Positions 24,209-33,836 are shown, counted from the first letter of the stretch. The stretch: DNA of 64,000 nt from Hahella sp. KA22 (GCF_004135205.1 NZ_CP035490.1:6377501-6441500), one strand, 5' to 3'. The notes: generated by a model from the sequence alone, not told the origin. Translations and numbers: made by a program.

Positions 24209-24362
24209 CATGCGGTTGCGAGTTGATTCTACGACATGGATAATGGCGAGCTTGACGAAGGTTGCGCCGAGAGAGCGGCTATCTCAGGATTATGCGCTGG
24301 AAAGCAAAACCTGCCTTTGTCGAACCTTTCACTGTAATAACCGACTGACTAATCTTAGGTAA

Positions 24363-24920
24363 ATGAGTAAGAAAGCCGCTACAAAGCAACCTGAAAAGAA
24401 AATTTCACCTTGGGTCTGGTTTATTAACCTGGGTTTGGCCGCCGCCTTCCTGTATTTTCTGTTCTACTTGAACTCCGTGCCTGCCACCAAGTTAAACACA
24501 GGAATACCCTCTTCCGCGACAGCGCAGACATCCAAGCCCAACTCATCCGCCAATGTCGCCAAGACAGAAACCAAAGAGTCGGACGAGCCGCGCTTCAAAT
24601 TCTACGACATGCTTCCGGAAACCGAGGTCGTGGCCCCCAAAGTGGAAGCCTATACACCTAAAAAGTCCAATGAAGCAATCATCTATATGCTGCAAACAGG
24701 CTCTTTCAGAGAGTTTGACGATGCGGAAAAACAGCGGGCGACCATTGGCTTTCAGGGCCTAAAAGCTCAAGTAGAGGAAGTTAAGCTTTCCAATGAAAAT
24801 GTTTGGTATCGAGTTCAGGTGGGTCCATTTTTGTCACGCTCAAAGATGAACAGCGCCATGGACCGTCTGGTCGCCATCAACATTCAACCTCTGGTGAAGA
24901 AGCAAAAGCGGGAGAATTAA
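24363..24920 (+). CDS. FtsN-like SPOR-domain membrane protein
   Basis: A 185-residue bitopic protein with a basic cytoplasmic tail and a membrane segment at about 17-39 (VWFINLGLAAAFLYFLFYL). A Ser/Thr/Lys linker follows, then a C-terminal SPOR domain (about 105-180, with YMLQTGSF and VWYRVQVGPF). It occupies the place of the short ftsN-like gene between priA/argS and hslV in Pseudomonas. SPOR proteins bind denuded peptidoglycan at the septum, so a division role is likely. It is much shorter than E. coli FtsN, and whether it is the essential FtsN is not shown. Confidence 0.85.
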   Translation: MSKKAATKQPEKKISPWVWFINLGLAAAFLYFLFYLNSVPATKLNTGIPSSATAQTSKPNSSANVAKTETKESDEPRFKFYDMLPETEVVAPKVEAYTPKKSNEAIIYMLQTGSFREFDDAEKQRATIGFQGLKAQVEEVKLSNENVWYRVQVGPFLSRSKMNSAMDRLVAINIQPLVKKQKREN

Positions 24921-25006
24921 TCCCGCCTCTTATCACGATTGCGCCGTGCTATCCCGGCAATAGGCGCATAGCCTTGCGCTACGACTATTTTCTACTCTCC
25001 CACTTC

Positions 25007-25034
25007 CTTGAAATAGCCGTCATCGGCTCCATAT
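25007..25034 (+). promoter_or_regulatory. candidate sigma-32 heat-shock promoter of hslVU
   Basis: CTTGAAA (25007-25013) and CTCCATAT (25027-25034) are 13 bases apart. The sigma-32 consensus is CTTGAAA, 12-14 bases, CCCCATNT, so only one defined base differs. Transcription would start about 36 bases upstream of the hslV ATG. Confidence 0.75.
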
Positions 25035-25076
25035 ACCTTTCCTTACGGTTATTCATTCAATCGCCTGGAGAAAGGC

Positions 25077-25622
25077 ATGACCACCATTGTATCAGTCCGT
25101 AGAGACGGTAAGGTCGCCATGGGCGGCGACGGCCAGGTATCCCTGGGCAATACAGTTATGAAGGGGAACGCCCGCAAAGTGCGCCGCCTCTACCACAATA
25201 AAGTCATCGCCGGTTTCGCCGGCGGCACCGCTGACGCATTTACATTGTTTGAGCGTTTTGAAGCCCAGCTGGAAAAGCATCAGGGCAATCTCGTCAGAGC
25301 CGCCGTTGAACTCGCTAAAGACTGGCGAACCGATCGCGCCTTGCGCCGCCTGGAAGCCTTGCTGGCGGTCGCAGACAGCAAAGCTTCATTGATCATTACC
25401 GGCAACGGCGACGTAATAGAGCCGGAGAACAGCTTGATCGCTATTGGCTCAGGCGGCCCCTATGCTCAGGCCGCGGCGCGCGCGCTACTCGAAAATACAG
25501 AGCTTGAAGCGACCGATATCGTTAAGAAGAGCCTGGAAATAGCGGGGGACATCTGCGTTTTCACCAACCAGAACCTGACGCTGGAAGAAATTGACGGGAC
25601 TCAGACTCCCCCCACTGTGTAA
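25077..25622 (+). CDS. hslV: ATP-dependent protease subunit HslV (ClpQ)
   Basis: HslV is the proteasome-like peptidase that works with the HslU unfoldase in the cytosol. The 181-residue protein begins [11 protein letters not shown]; Thr2 becomes the N-terminal nucleophile after Met removal. [10 protein letters not shown] and the [14 protein letters not shown] segment are also typical. GGAGAAAGGC lies just upstream of the ATG as a good ribosome-binding site. It is 15 bases upstream of hslU, and a heat-shock promoter candidate lies at 25007-25034. Confidence 0.97.
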   Translation: MTTIVSVRRDGKVAMGGDGQVSLGNTVMKGNARKVRRLYHNKVIAGFAGGTADAFTLFERFEAQLEKHQGNLVRAAVELAKDWRTDRALRRLEALLAVADSKASLIITGNGDVIEPENSLIAIGSGGPYAQAAARALLENTELEATDIVKKSLEIAGDICVFTNQNLTLEEIDGTQTPPTV

Positions 25623-25637
25623 GAGAAGGTTTAAACA

Positions 25638-26966
25638 ATGTCGTCCATGACTCCCCGTGAAATAGTTCAGGAGCTAGACAAGCACATCATAGGACAAGAC
25701 TCCGCCAAGCGTGCGGTTGCAATCGCACTGCGCAATCGCTGGCGGCGTATGCAGATCGATGAAAGTCTGCGTGACGAGGTCACTCCCAAAAACATCCTGA
25801 TGATCGGCCCTACCGGCGTAGGGAAAACTGAAATCGCCCGGCGTCTGGCCAAACTGGCTGATGCGCCGTTTATTAAAGTAGAAGCCACCAAGTTTACGGA
25901 AGTAGGCTATGTCGGCCGCGACGTGGAGTCCATCATTCGTGATTTAGCGGATATGGCCATCAAGCTTCTACGCGAGAAAGAAATGGCGAAAGTGGAGAAC
26001 CGCGCACTGGACGCTGCTGAAGAGCGCATCCTGGACGCCCTGCTTCCTCCCGCACGGTCATTCAACAGCGATGCGCCAGTGGAGAAAGAATCCGCCGCTC
26101 GTCAGGTGTTTCGTAAGAAGCTGCGCGAAGGCACACTGGATGACAAGGAAATAGACATTGAGATCAAGGCCACACCAGTTGGCGTAGAGATCATGGCGCC
26201 TCCCGGCATGGAGGAAATGACCAGCCAGTTGCAAAGCATGTTCTCCAACATGAGCGGCGACCGTAAGCGCACCAAGCGTATGAAAGTGGCGGAAGCCATG
26301 AAAAAGGTCAAAGATGAAGAAGCGGCCAAGCTGGTCAACGAAGAAGAAATCAAGCAACGCGCCCTGCGTGCGGTTGAGGAAAACGGGATTGTCTTCATTG
26401 ATGAAATCGATAAAGTCGCCAAACGCTCCGAAACCAGCTCCGCCGACGTATCCCGGGAAGGCGTACAGAGAGACCTGTTGCCGCTGATCGAAGGCTGCAC
26501 CGTCAGCACTAAGTTCGGCATGCTGAAGACAGACCATATCCTTTTCATCGCTTCAGGCGCGTTCCATCTCGCCAAACCTTCCGATCTGATTCCAGAGCTT
26601 CAGGGGCGTCTGCCTATTCGCGTAGAGCTGGATGCGCTGTCGCCCAGTGACTTCCAACGTATTCTGACCGAACCTGATGCTTCACTCACTGAGCAATATG
26701 TCGCGCTGATGAAAACGGAAGGCGTGGACATCAGCTTCAGCGAAGAGGCCATCCAGCGCATTGCGGAGATCGCCTGGAAGGTGAATGAGAAGACTGAGAA
26801 TATCGGCGCCAGAAGGCTGCACACAGTTATGGAGAAACTGCTTGAAGAAGTCTCTTTCGCGGCGGGCGATAAAATCAGAGATAACTTTGAGGTCACTGAT
26901 GAATATGTCGATAAATGTCTGGGGGAACTGTCGGAAGACGAAGACCTCAGCCGGTATATTCTTTAA
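25638..26966 (+). CDS. hslU: ATP-dependent protease ATPase subunit HslU (ClpY)
   Basis: HslU is the AAA+ unfoldase that feeds substrates to HslV. In 442 residues I see Walker A GPTGVGKT at 57-64, the inserted I-domain (about 110-240, rich in charged helices), Walker [11 protein letters not shown], and the sensor region with [10 protein letters not shown]. The C-terminal tail DEDLSRYIL is the segment that inserts into HslV to activate it. The gene follows hslV directly. Confidence 0.98.
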   Translation: MSSMTPREIVQELDKHIIGQDSAKRAVAIALRNRWRRMQIDESLRDEVTPKNILMIGPTGVGKTEIARRLAKLADAPFIKVEATKFTEVGYVGRDVESIIRDLADMAIKLLREKEMAKVENRALDAAEERILDALLPPARSFNSDAPVEKESAARQVFRKKLREGTLDDKEIDIEIKATPVGVEIMAPPGMEEMTSQLQSMFSNMSGDRKRTKRMKVAEAMKKVKDEEAAKLVNEEEIKQRALRAVEENGIVFIDEIDKVAKRSETSSADVSREGVQRDLLPLIEGCTVSTKFGMLKTDHILFIASGAFHLAKPSDLIPELQGRLPIRVELDALSPSDFQRILTEPDASLTEQYVALMKTEGVDISFSEEAIQRIAEIAWKVNEKTENIGARRLHTVMEKLLEEVSFAAGDKIRDNFEVTDEYVDKCLGELSEDEDLSRYIL

Positions 26967-26988
26967 GCGTCCATAGGAAACAGCACTA

Positions 26989-27354
26989 ATGTCTGCACTC
27001 CATGCCCCTATTCCACGTCAAATCCAACTCCATCAACGCTCGGCCACGTTGGAGCTAACCTATGGCGAAACGGAAGCCTATGTGTTGGAAGCGGAATTTT
27101 TGCGTGTGCTCTCGCCTTCTGCGGAAGTGCGAGGACATGGGGGCAAGGGAGCTGTGCTGCAGACAGGCAAGCGCCTTGTGCGCATTGATGGCGTAGAGGC
27201 CGCAGGTAATTACGCGTTAAAGCTGACATTCAGCGACGGCCATGATAGCGGTATTTATTCCTGGCCGTATTTATATGACCTGTGCCAAAACAAAGAGCGT
27301 TACTGGGAAGGCTATCTCGCTCAACTAAAGGCCGCCAACGGTTCAAGAGATTAA
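26989..27354 (+). CDS. DUF971 / gamma-butyrobetaine hydroxylase-like N-terminal domain protein
   Basis: A 121-residue protein consisting of one domain related to the N-terminal part of gamma-butyrobetaine hydroxylase, with LELTYGETEAYVLEAEFLR and GIYSWPYLYDLC. It has no catalytic oxygenase domain. It is 22 bases downstream of hslU, the same position as PA5055 in P. aeruginosa, so it is probably part of the heat-shock transcript. The family is reported in iron-sulfur and metal-related contexts, but its function is unknown to me and I do not assign one. Confidence 0.85.
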   Translation: MSALHAPIPRQIQLHQRSATLELTYGETEAYVLEAEFLRVLSPSAEVRGHGGKGAVLQTGKRLVRIDGVEAAGNYALKLTFSDGHDSGIYSWPYLYDLCQNKERYWEGYLAQLKAANGSRD

Positions 27355-27410
27355 CCCCGCAGCTCCTCTTCATACCGTCAGACAAATAGCGCACCTCTAT
27401 TTATCTGCAA

Positions 27411-27468
27411 AAGAAAAAACCCTTCGTCCAAATGGGGTTTGATAGGAGGGGGAAATCGGACGAAGGGT
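27411..27468 (-). terminator. large-loop intrinsic terminator after the patatin gene, with a competing hairpin
   Basis: A perfect 11-bp inverted repeat (ACCCTTCGTCC at 27419-27429 and GGACGAAGGGT at 27458-27468) encloses 28 bases and is followed on the minus strand by a run of T. Within the same segment a second pairing, AAACCC with GGGTTT, uses the 3-prime half of the stem, so two exclusive structures are possible. Confidence 0.7.
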
Positions 27469-27474
27469 AAAACC

Positions 27475-28731
27475 TCAAATTATGTTCTTAGCGCTTTGCA
27501 ATAAATCAGCCACCCCTTCAAGACTATTGCCGATTCGACTTAAGTAGCTGACATTATTGCGCTTTTCATTCGCCACATAGACCGGCAGCATTTCACCATA
27601 AAGGCTGGTACTGATAGTCCTCTGCTCATCTTCGAGAATATCTCTGCGAATAGTGACGCCGTAGGGCGCAAACTGCTCTGACAATGCGTCATATCTGTGC
27701 AGCAGATCCTGTCTGGTCATCTGATATGCGTGTTCGCAGACAATACGGCGCGACTGGAAACTGAAGACATTGGAGAAAAACAGTTTAGCGTCATAGCGGG
27801 CCGGCTCAAACAGTACGATGTCCGCATCGGGATACTCACTTTCGTACATCGCCATCCCAGCGCGCATGCGGGAGTAAACCATGGTTCTATAGGTCTGCGA
27901 CCAGATGTTCGGCATCCCTTTGTTGAGCAAGGCGCCCTGCGCCATGGTTCCAGCTTCCACTGCCTGCTGAACGTCTATAGGCACGACCGGGTTTATCGCC
28001 AGAACCAAGTCCGCGCCATCCTCCAACGCAACAGAGGCGTGCATCCCTTTCCGCAAGATACCGTCGACATAATGACGACCATCAATCTCCACAGGTGTAT
28101 AGATACCTGGAGCAGCGACACTGGCCTGCACCGCTTTGGAAATTGGAACGTGATCATAACCGGGCGAGCCGAAACGAACGGCATCGCTACTTTCAAGGTC
28201 CGCCGCGATCAGATACAAGCGGCGGCTGAGTTTTCTGAAGTCATTGGTGCGCCCCAAAAGGCTGTAGGAACGCTCAAGATATTCATGCAAGCCCTCGTTT
28301 TCGAATAAACCAGAGGGGGCCGCCTGCGCAAGAATTGTCATGGCTTCCAGCAGACTCTGGTCGCGAGGGTTTTCGATAAATTTTGCGCAGGCTTCCATCA
28401 CCAATCCAGGGATAGAAACAGCTCGACGTAGATATTCACGTAGGGCGGGTCGGTAAAATACGCCCGGGTGAAAAGGGTGCACATCCGCTTCGTTTTTAAC
28501 AAATATCCGGCACATCTGCGCCGTGGTCATCTGATTAGCCAGATTCGCTGCGACGAATGCTCCCGCGCTAACGCCGACATAGACGTACAGGTCGTTGAAA
28601 TCCAGTCCATCTAATGCCTCGTCCAGAGCCCGCAAAGCGCCAATTTCATAGATGCCGCCCAGCGCGCCGCCGCCTCCCAATACCAACCCGATCTTGGGGC
28701 CAGCCTTATTTTTTTCAGGGATTGCCGCCAT
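27475..28731 (-). CDS. patatin-like phospholipase
   Basis: A 418-residue alpha/beta hydrolase of the patatin family, expected to cleave acyl ester bonds in lipids with a Ser-Asp dyad. The oxyanion hole LGGGGALGG is at about 18-26, the nucleophile motif GVSAG has Ser55, and the catalytic Asp is D223 in YVDGI. There is no signal peptide or membrane segment, so it appears cytoplasmic. The C-terminal 150 residues are helical and mention no other domain I recognise. It lies downstream of ptsP on the same strand after a 266-base spacer and ends in an unusual terminator. Substrate and role are unknown. Confidence 0.88.
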   Translation of the reverse strand: MAAIPEKNKAGPKIGLVLGGGGALGGIYEIGALRALDEALDGLDFNDLYVYVGVSAGAFVAANLANQMTTAQMCRIFVKNEADVHPFHPGVFYRPALREYLRRAVSIPGLVMEACAKFIENPRDQSLLEAMTILAQAAPSGLFENEGLHEYLERSYSLLGRTNDFRKLSRRLYLIAADLESSDAVRFGSPGYDHVPISKAVQASVAAPGIYTPVEIDGRHYVDGILRKGMHASVALEDGADLVLAINPVVPIDVQQAVEAGTMAQGALLNKGMPNIWSQTYRTMVYSRMRAGMAMYESEYPDADIVLFEPARYDAKLFFSNVFSFQSRRIVCEHAYQMTRQDLLHRYDALSEQFAPYGVTIRRDILEDEQRTISTSLYGEMLPVYVANEKRNNVSYLSRIGNSLEGVADLLQSAKNII

Positions 28732-28964
28732 TAGTTCTCCAACCTTTTAATTTCAGCTCATGCTTGATAGTGCGCGTAATCACTGCGCAGATGGCTTTTC
28801 TTGTTATGTGACTTAATTCAAACGCTAGCAGACGGAATTAGAATATTCATACTAAATAAACGTCGTCACGAAAAGCCTCACATGGCGTTATAACGACGTA
28901 TTTTCCTTTATTCTATCGATATTTTGACGCGTTTAACGCCCAAGCTCATTAAAGCGCCTTTCGA

Positions 28965-28978
28965 AGTGATTCGTCACT
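28965..28978 (-). other. small hairpin in the ptsP-patatin spacer
   Basis: AGTGA and TCACT pair around TTCG just past the ptsP stop. It has no T run, so termination is uncertain. The remaining spacer (28732-28964) is AT-rich, carries a spaced ACGTCGT/ACGACGT repeat and no gene. Confidence 0.35.
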
Positions 28979-28997
28979 GAGACTTTGGTTTAGCCGA

Positions 28998-31274
28998 TTA
29001 GTTTTGCCGCACCGGACGCGTAAGATGCTCAAACCCGACTTCTTTCAGAGCAAACTCCAGCGTACTTTTAATCACTTGGGGGCTGTCCATTATCAACAAC
29101 CTGCGCAGCAGGTCCTCCGCCCAGCGCAATGAGATCGAGCGCAATACGGATTTTACTTTCGGCAGATTCACCGCATTCATAGACAGCACGTCATATCCCA
29201 TCGCCGTTAGCAGAATGGCGCCGCCGGGATCACCCGCCAGCTCTCCGCATATGCTCGCTTGCTTCCCGACAGCATGGGCGTCGCAGGCAATCTTATACAG
29301 CGCTTGTAATACAGAGGGATGGAAAGAGTGATATAGCGATGCCACGCGAGGGTTGTTGCGATCCACCGCCAGCATGTACTGAGTCAGGTCATTGCTGCCT
29401 ACAGAAATAAAGTCCACCCGTTCGGCAATTTCTTTGACCTGAAAAATTGCGCTGGGCACTTCAATCATTACACCTACTGGCGGCATCCGCACATTAGCGC
29501 CTTCTTCCCTGACCTCGTGGTAAACACGGTAGATCAGGTGCAATGCTTCCTCTATCTCTGAGATATTGGAAATCATGGGAAGCATGATGCGCAGATTATC
29601 CAGGCCTTCGCTGGCTTTCAGCATCGCCCGCACCTGCACCAGAAATATTTCCGGGTGATCCAGCGTCACGCGAATGCCGCGCCAGCCCAAAAAAGGATTC
29701 TCTTCACTGATAGGGAAATAACTCAACGCCTTATCGCCGCCCACATCCAGCGTGCGCATGGTGACCATGCTGGGCGCAAAAGCCTCTAACTGCTCGCGAT
29801 AGCAATCCCGCTGTTCCTGTTCACTGGGAAAGCGGTCGTTGATCATGAAGGGCACTTCCGTGCGATAGAGCCCAACCCCTTCAGCGCCATGATTCAAAGA
29901 GCGTACAACATCGGTCATCAAGCCTGTATTGACCCACAATGTCATGTGGTGGCCATCTTTGGTGACGCAAGGAAGATCCCGTAGCTCTTCCAAACCCTTT
30001 GAAATCTGTTGCTCTTCCTCAACGATTGAGTTGTAGTAGCTCAGCAGCTCTGGAGAGGGATGGCTGTATATCTCACCGTTGTAGCCATCAATGATGATGT
30101 CTCTGTCATCCAGCTTGTTGATGGGCATATCTATAACGCCCATCACACACGGCAAGCCCATCGCCCTGGCGAGGATCGCCACGTGAGAGTTACCTGAGCC
30201 CTGCACCGACACCAGCCCCAACAACTTCTCGCGAGGCACCTCGCCCAACATGGACGGCGTCAGCTCTTCGCTCACCAGGATGGTGTTTTCTGGATAGTCG
30301 CGCTGCTCATCAATATGCTGTTTTTGCAGATAAGCCAGAACTCTCTGTCCCAGGTCTTTGATATCGACGGCTCGTTCCCGCAAGTAAGCGTCGTTAATCG
30401 CCTCGAAGTGACGCACGTATTCCTGCACAACAACTTTAAGACTGCCCTGAGCCCAGTTGCCTTCACGGATGAAATTTTTCACTTCGCCACTCAGCGCATT
30501 GTCATCCAGCATGCCCAGATAAACGTCAAATAAAGCCTGCTCCTCCGGCCGCAACTGCGTAGACAGACGCTCGCCCACCTCTTTGATATCTTGCCGCACC
30601 GCCGCAACCGCGGCGTCAAACAGCGACATCTCTGCTTCAATATCGGTGCAGGGCTTTTCCGGTACGGCTTTCAGGTCAGCGTGAGGAAATTTGACGACGC
30701 ATTTACCGATAGCGACGCCTGAGGCGCCTGCAACGCCTTTAAAACAAATGTCCCGGGCTTTCTGACCGGTAAAGTTTAATCCGGAGATGATTCCCGTCGC
30801 TTCCCCATGGGCGATAACTGCGGCGAGTTGAGCGGAGATAGTTACCAGGAAGGCTTCTTCACTCTCATCAAACAGACGACTGGCCTGCTGCTGAACAACC
30901 AGCACGCCAAGGACTTTACGGTGATGAATAATTGGAACGCCGAGGAAAGATTTATACTTTTCTTCGCCGGTTTCAGGAAAATAACGATAACGGGGGTGGG
31001 CTGGCGCATTATGCAGGTTAAGAGGCTCTTCACGCACCCCCACCAACCCAACCAGACCCTCTGAGTGCCCCAGCTTAACCTTACCAATGGACTCGGGATT
31101 AAGCCCCTGGGTGGCCATCAAAATATAATGATTGGTCTCTGGATCCAGCAAATAGATGGAGCACACTTCCGTGTCCATCGACTCATGTACGCGCTTGACA
31201 ATAAGCTCCAACGCCTCTCCCAGATTCGGAGCGGCGTTAACCTCTTGTACAATACTACGCAATACACTCAGCAT
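28998..31274 (-). CDS. ptsP: PTS-Ntr enzyme I, phosphoenolpyruvate-protein phosphotransferase PtsP
   Basis: PtsP starts the nitrogen phosphotransfer relay, passing phosphate from PEP to NPr and then EIIANtr. The 758 residues show an N-terminal GAF domain (about 15-160) that senses glutamine or 2-oxoglutarate. The EI N-domain carries the phosphorylated His364 in GSGNSHVAILARAMG, and the C-terminal PEP-binding barrel has GVGLYRTEVPFM, MLPMIS and GSNDLTQYM. Length matches the family. It is 12 bases downstream of rppH, a coupling shared with E. coli and Pseudomonas. Confidence 0.97.
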   Translation of the reverse strand: MLSVLRSIVQEVNAAPNLGEALELIVKRVHESMDTEVCSIYLLDPETNHYILMATQGLNPESIGKVKLGHSEGLVGLVGVREEPLNLHNAPAHPRYRYFPETGEEKYKSFLGVPIIHHRKVLGVLVVQQQASRLFDESEEAFLVTISAQLAAVIAHGEATGIISGLNFTGQKARDICFKGVAGASGVAIGKCVVKFPHADLKAVPEKPCTDIEAEMSLFDAAVAAVRQDIKEVGERLSTQLRPEEQALFDVYLGMLDDNALSGEVKNFIREGNWAQGSLKVVVQEYVRHFEAINDAYLRERAVDIKDLGQRVLAYLQKQHIDEQRDYPENTILVSEELTPSMLGEVPREKLLGLVSVQGSGNSHVAILARAMGLPCVMGVIDMPINKLDDRDIIIDGYNGEIYSHPSPELLSYYNSIVEEEQQISKGLEELRDLPCVTKDGHHMTLWVNTGLMTDVVRSLNHGAEGVGLYRTEVPFMINDRFPSEQEQRDCYREQLEAFAPSMVTMRTLDVGGDKALSYFPISEENPFLGWRGIRVTLDHPEIFLVQVRAMLKASEGLDNLRIMLPMISNISEIEEALHLIYRVYHEVREEGANVRMPPVGVMIEVPSAIFQVKEIAERVDFISVGSNDLTQYMLAVDRNNPRVASLYHSFHPSVLQALYKIACDAHAVGKQASICGELAGDPGGAILLTAMGYDVLSMNAVNLPKVKSVLRSISLRWAEDLLRRLLIMDSPQVIKSTLEFALKEVGFEHLTRPVRQN

Positions 31275-31286
31275 AGGCGGGACGCT

Positions 31287-31772
31287 TCAACTTTCCTCAC
31301 GCTTGAACAAGACCGGAGCGAACTCCCTCATCGCCCGTCGATACACCTCTCGTTTGAAGGATACTACCTGCCCGAGGGGATACCAATAGCTGACCCAACG
31401 CCAACCGTCAAATTCAGGTTTGTCCGTGTAACTCGTGCAGATTTCCGATTCATCCGCCAATAACTGCAGCATGAACCACTTTTGCTTTTGCCCCACGCAC
31501 ACGGGATGAGAGTCATAGCGAATCATTTTCTTCGGCAGGCGGTAACGCAGCCAGCCGCGGGTGCCGGCGACAATCTCAACAGCCTCAGGCGGCAGCCCTA
31601 CCTCTTCTTTTAGCTCTCTGAACAGAGCCTCTTCAGGCGATTCGTCTTTCTTAATGCCGCCTTGGGGAAACTGCCAGGAGTCTTGTCCAATACGTCTGGC
31701 CCAGAACACTTCACCGCGAGGGTTGCACAGTATGATGCCGACGTTGGGACGGTAACCTTCAGCGTCTATCAC
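31287..31772 (-). CDS. rppH: RNA pyrophosphohydrolase RppH
   Basis: RppH removes pyrophosphate from the 5-prime end of triphosphorylated mRNAs and so triggers decay. The 161-residue protein begins at GTG with [17 protein letters not shown] and carries the Nudix box from G38 to L60 (GGIKKDES ... RELKEEVGL). DSWQFPQGG just before it is characteristic of RppH. It is upstream of and probably cotranscribed with ptsP, and divergent from the HAD gene across a 240-base AT-rich spacer. Confidence 0.96.
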   Translation of the reverse strand: MIDAEGYRPNVGIILCNPRGEVFWARRIGQDSWQFPQGGIKKDESPEEALFRELKEEVGLPPEAVEIVAGTRGWLRYRLPKKMIRYDSHPVCVGQKQKWFMLQLLADESEICTSYTDKPEFDGWRWVSYWYPLGQVVSFKREVYRRAMREFAPVLFKREES

Positions 31773-32012
31773 GAACTGCCATCCTTATAATTTTTTTCAA
31801 CATTGTTCCACAATTGAACAGCTGTATACAAATTAGCTTTACTTTAAGGGCTTTTAGCTAACTCTTCTAATAATATATTAGGATTTAGTCAATAAATAAC
31901 AGAATGTCACCCTGAACGCCCGTCACGCCTCGTTTCCGCTACAGTTGGCCGCTACGGATCGATTTCCTTTATAGTGTACAATTCCCACGCCCATCACAGA
32001 GGAGTTTAAGCA

Positions 32013-32669
32013 TTGGCTCTAGCTATTTTTGATCTGGACAATACTCTCATCGCCGGCGACAGCGACCACGCCTGGGGCGATTTTCTGGTTCACAGAGGAA
32101 TTGTCGATCAGGAAGACTTCAAACGCGTAAATGACGAGTTCTATCAGGACTACCTTAAAGGCCAGCTGGATATATTCAAATACTTAGAATTCGCCCTAAG
32201 CCCGCTGACTCAACATCCTCTGGAGCAATTGCATCAGTGGCGAAAAGAATTCGTCGAAGAGTCAATTCGCCCCCTCCTGCTTCCCAAAGCGCTTGAGCTG
32301 CTCCGCAGCCATCGAGACAAAGGCGATTACCTACTTATCATCACCGCCACCAACCGCTTCGTCACTCAACCTATCGCCGATCTGCTGGAAGTCGATGAGC
32401 TGATCGCCACCGAGCCGGAGTTCATCAACAACCGTTATACAGGTAAAGTCAGCGGCGCCCCGAGCTATCAGGCCGGAAAAGTGACGCGTCTGCGTGAGTG
32501 GTTGCAGCACAACCCTTATGATCTGTCAGACGCCTACTTCTATAGTGACTCCCACAACGATATCCCTCTTCTGGAACATGTCGGCAACCCTGTTGTAGTC
32601 GATGGCGATGAGCGTTTATTACAAACTGCTCGCGAGCGCGACTGGGAAATCATGAGTCTGCGCCCATGA
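32013..32669 (+). CDS. HAD superfamily phosphatase, subfamily IB (SerB-like)
   Basis: A 218-residue cytoplasmic HAD hydrolase. The nucleophile motif is D7-L-D9-N-T, the second motif is the Thr in IITAT, and motif IV is SDSHNDIPLLE, all as in phosphoserine phosphatase-like enzymes. The start is a TTG at 32013 preceded by GAGGAG, a strong ribosome-binding site. It sits next to rppH-ptsP as PA0335 does in P. aeruginosa. Its substrate is not known; phosphoserine, histidinol phosphate or a lipid phosphate are all possible. The next gene starts inside its stop codon (ATGA). Confidence 0.88.
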   Translation: MALAIFDLDNTLIAGDSDHAWGDFLVHRGIVDQEDFKRVNDEFYQDYLKGQLDIFKYLEFALSPLTQHPLEQLHQWRKEFVEESIRPLLLPKALELLRSHRDKGDYLLIITATNRFVTQPIADLLEVDELIATEPEFINNRYTGKVSGAPSYQAGKVTRLREWLQHNPYDLSDAYFYSDSHNDIPLLEHVGNPVVVDGDERLLQTARERDWEIMSLRP

Positions 32670-33823
32670 GCGTGGGCGGACGTCATCTTGCGATCCAGCT
32701 ACTCTTGCTGAGCGTCGCATTAACCGCCTGCGATAAAAGCGCGGAACGGAATTCTTCCACTGAATCTCCAGCGCCGCAGCAGTCTACTACGCCAATCCCC
32801 TCACAAGAGCAGGCTGACGCCAAAGCGACGGAAGCAGCAGTAGTGTCGCCACTCTGGAGTGCGGCGACGGAAAAACATGACGCCGCCCTGCACGCGATAG
32901 AAAAGCTGAATCGCGGCCTACAAGACTTTATCAGTGCGCCAACGCCGGAGTCTCTCAACGAAGCCAGGGAAGATTGGCTGCAAGCGCATACGGTATTACA
33001 AGAGCTCAAAGTGTGGAGCCAGTTACCAGCGGCGAAAAACTACCTCAAGCACAAGGCGCCTGGTGCGCCGTATAACCGCGCTTCGCTTTTGGACGCTGCG
33101 CCGCTGCTGGGCGGGTACCTTGACGAAGTACCCGGCTATCCGAAAAGTGGACTGACCTATGCGGAAGACCTTGAGATAGACAACGCAACGTTAAGTGAGC
33201 AGCATCAGTTTGCGGACGAATACTATTTGGTTTACGGAATGCATCCGATTGAGTTCATGCTCTGGTCGCATAACGATCCTGCGCAACAGTCCGCTCGCTT
33301 TATCGTGAAGGCCGACGCGCCTGATACAGAGCGCCGGCGCGAGCTTTTGCGTTTGCAAGGTGAGCGTCTGGCGCAAGACATGACAGAGTTCTCCGCTGCC
33401 TGGCGCCCGCCTTCCGGGAGTATATTCCAAAAAGGAAAAAGTATGAGCCAGATGGAAGCCGTGCGCGAAGCAAACCCCTGGCTTATCGCCCTCATCGACT
33501 TTATTGACCGTGAAGTGGTCGGAGCCCTGAAACCGAAAGACGGTGAGCCCGGCTGGCGCTTTCAGGAGCATCTGGAGTTCAGTCAGGACGCAGCCCATTT
33601 TTGGCGCGGACGGATGAAAGCCATGCAGCCTTTTTTGACAGAGCCCGCATTGTTTACGGACGCCCAGACTCGCAGCAGTCTGAAAGAGCTTCGTCTCAAG
33701 CTGGAGGGCTGCCTGACGGCATTAAGCGCCACTGCCGAGGATAACGAAGAGCAGATCGCCATTTGCGAAAATCAGGCGCTGCAACTTCGGGAACAGATCA
33801 TTATCCGGTTCGCCGGAAACTAA
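32666..33823 (+). CDS. imelysin-like (M75) lipoprotein
   Basis: A 385-residue exported lipoprotein. The signal peptide ends in the lipobox LTAC (Cys about residue 22), followed by a Ser/Pro/Gln-rich tether. The body is an imelysin-type helical domain with the family motif GxHxxE seen as GMHPIEFMLW. Imelysin proteins are periplasmic or outer-membrane, often linked to iron uptake, and their protease activity is disputed. The gene overlaps the HAD phosphatase by four bases, so the two are translationally coupled. No iron-uptake gene is adjacent. Family confident, function open. Confidence 0.82.
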   Translation: MSVGGRHLAIQLLLLSVALTACDKSAERNSSTESPAPQQSTTPIPSQEQADAKATEAAVVSPLWSAATEKHDAALHAIEKLNRGLQDFISAPTPESLNEAREDWLQAHTVLQELKVWSQLPAAKNYLKHKAPGAPYNRASLLDAAPLLGGYLDEVPGYPKSGLTYAEDLEIDNATLSEQHQFADEYYLVYGMHPIEFMLWSHNDPAQQSARFIVKADAPDTERRRELLRLQGERLAQDMTEFSAAWRPPSGSIFQKGKSMSQMEAVREANPWLIALIDFIDREVVGALKPKDGEPGWRFQEHLEFSQDAAHFWRGRMKAMQPFLTEPALFTDAQTRSSLKELRLKLEGCLTALSATAEDNEEQIAICENQALQLREQIIIRFAGN

Positions 33824-33836
33824 ACCTGTTTTCTCT

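Noticed and set aside
27697-28308. 203-codon plus-strand frame opposite the patatin gene
   Set aside because: The minus-strand protein has intact catalytic motifs, so this frame is a shadow.
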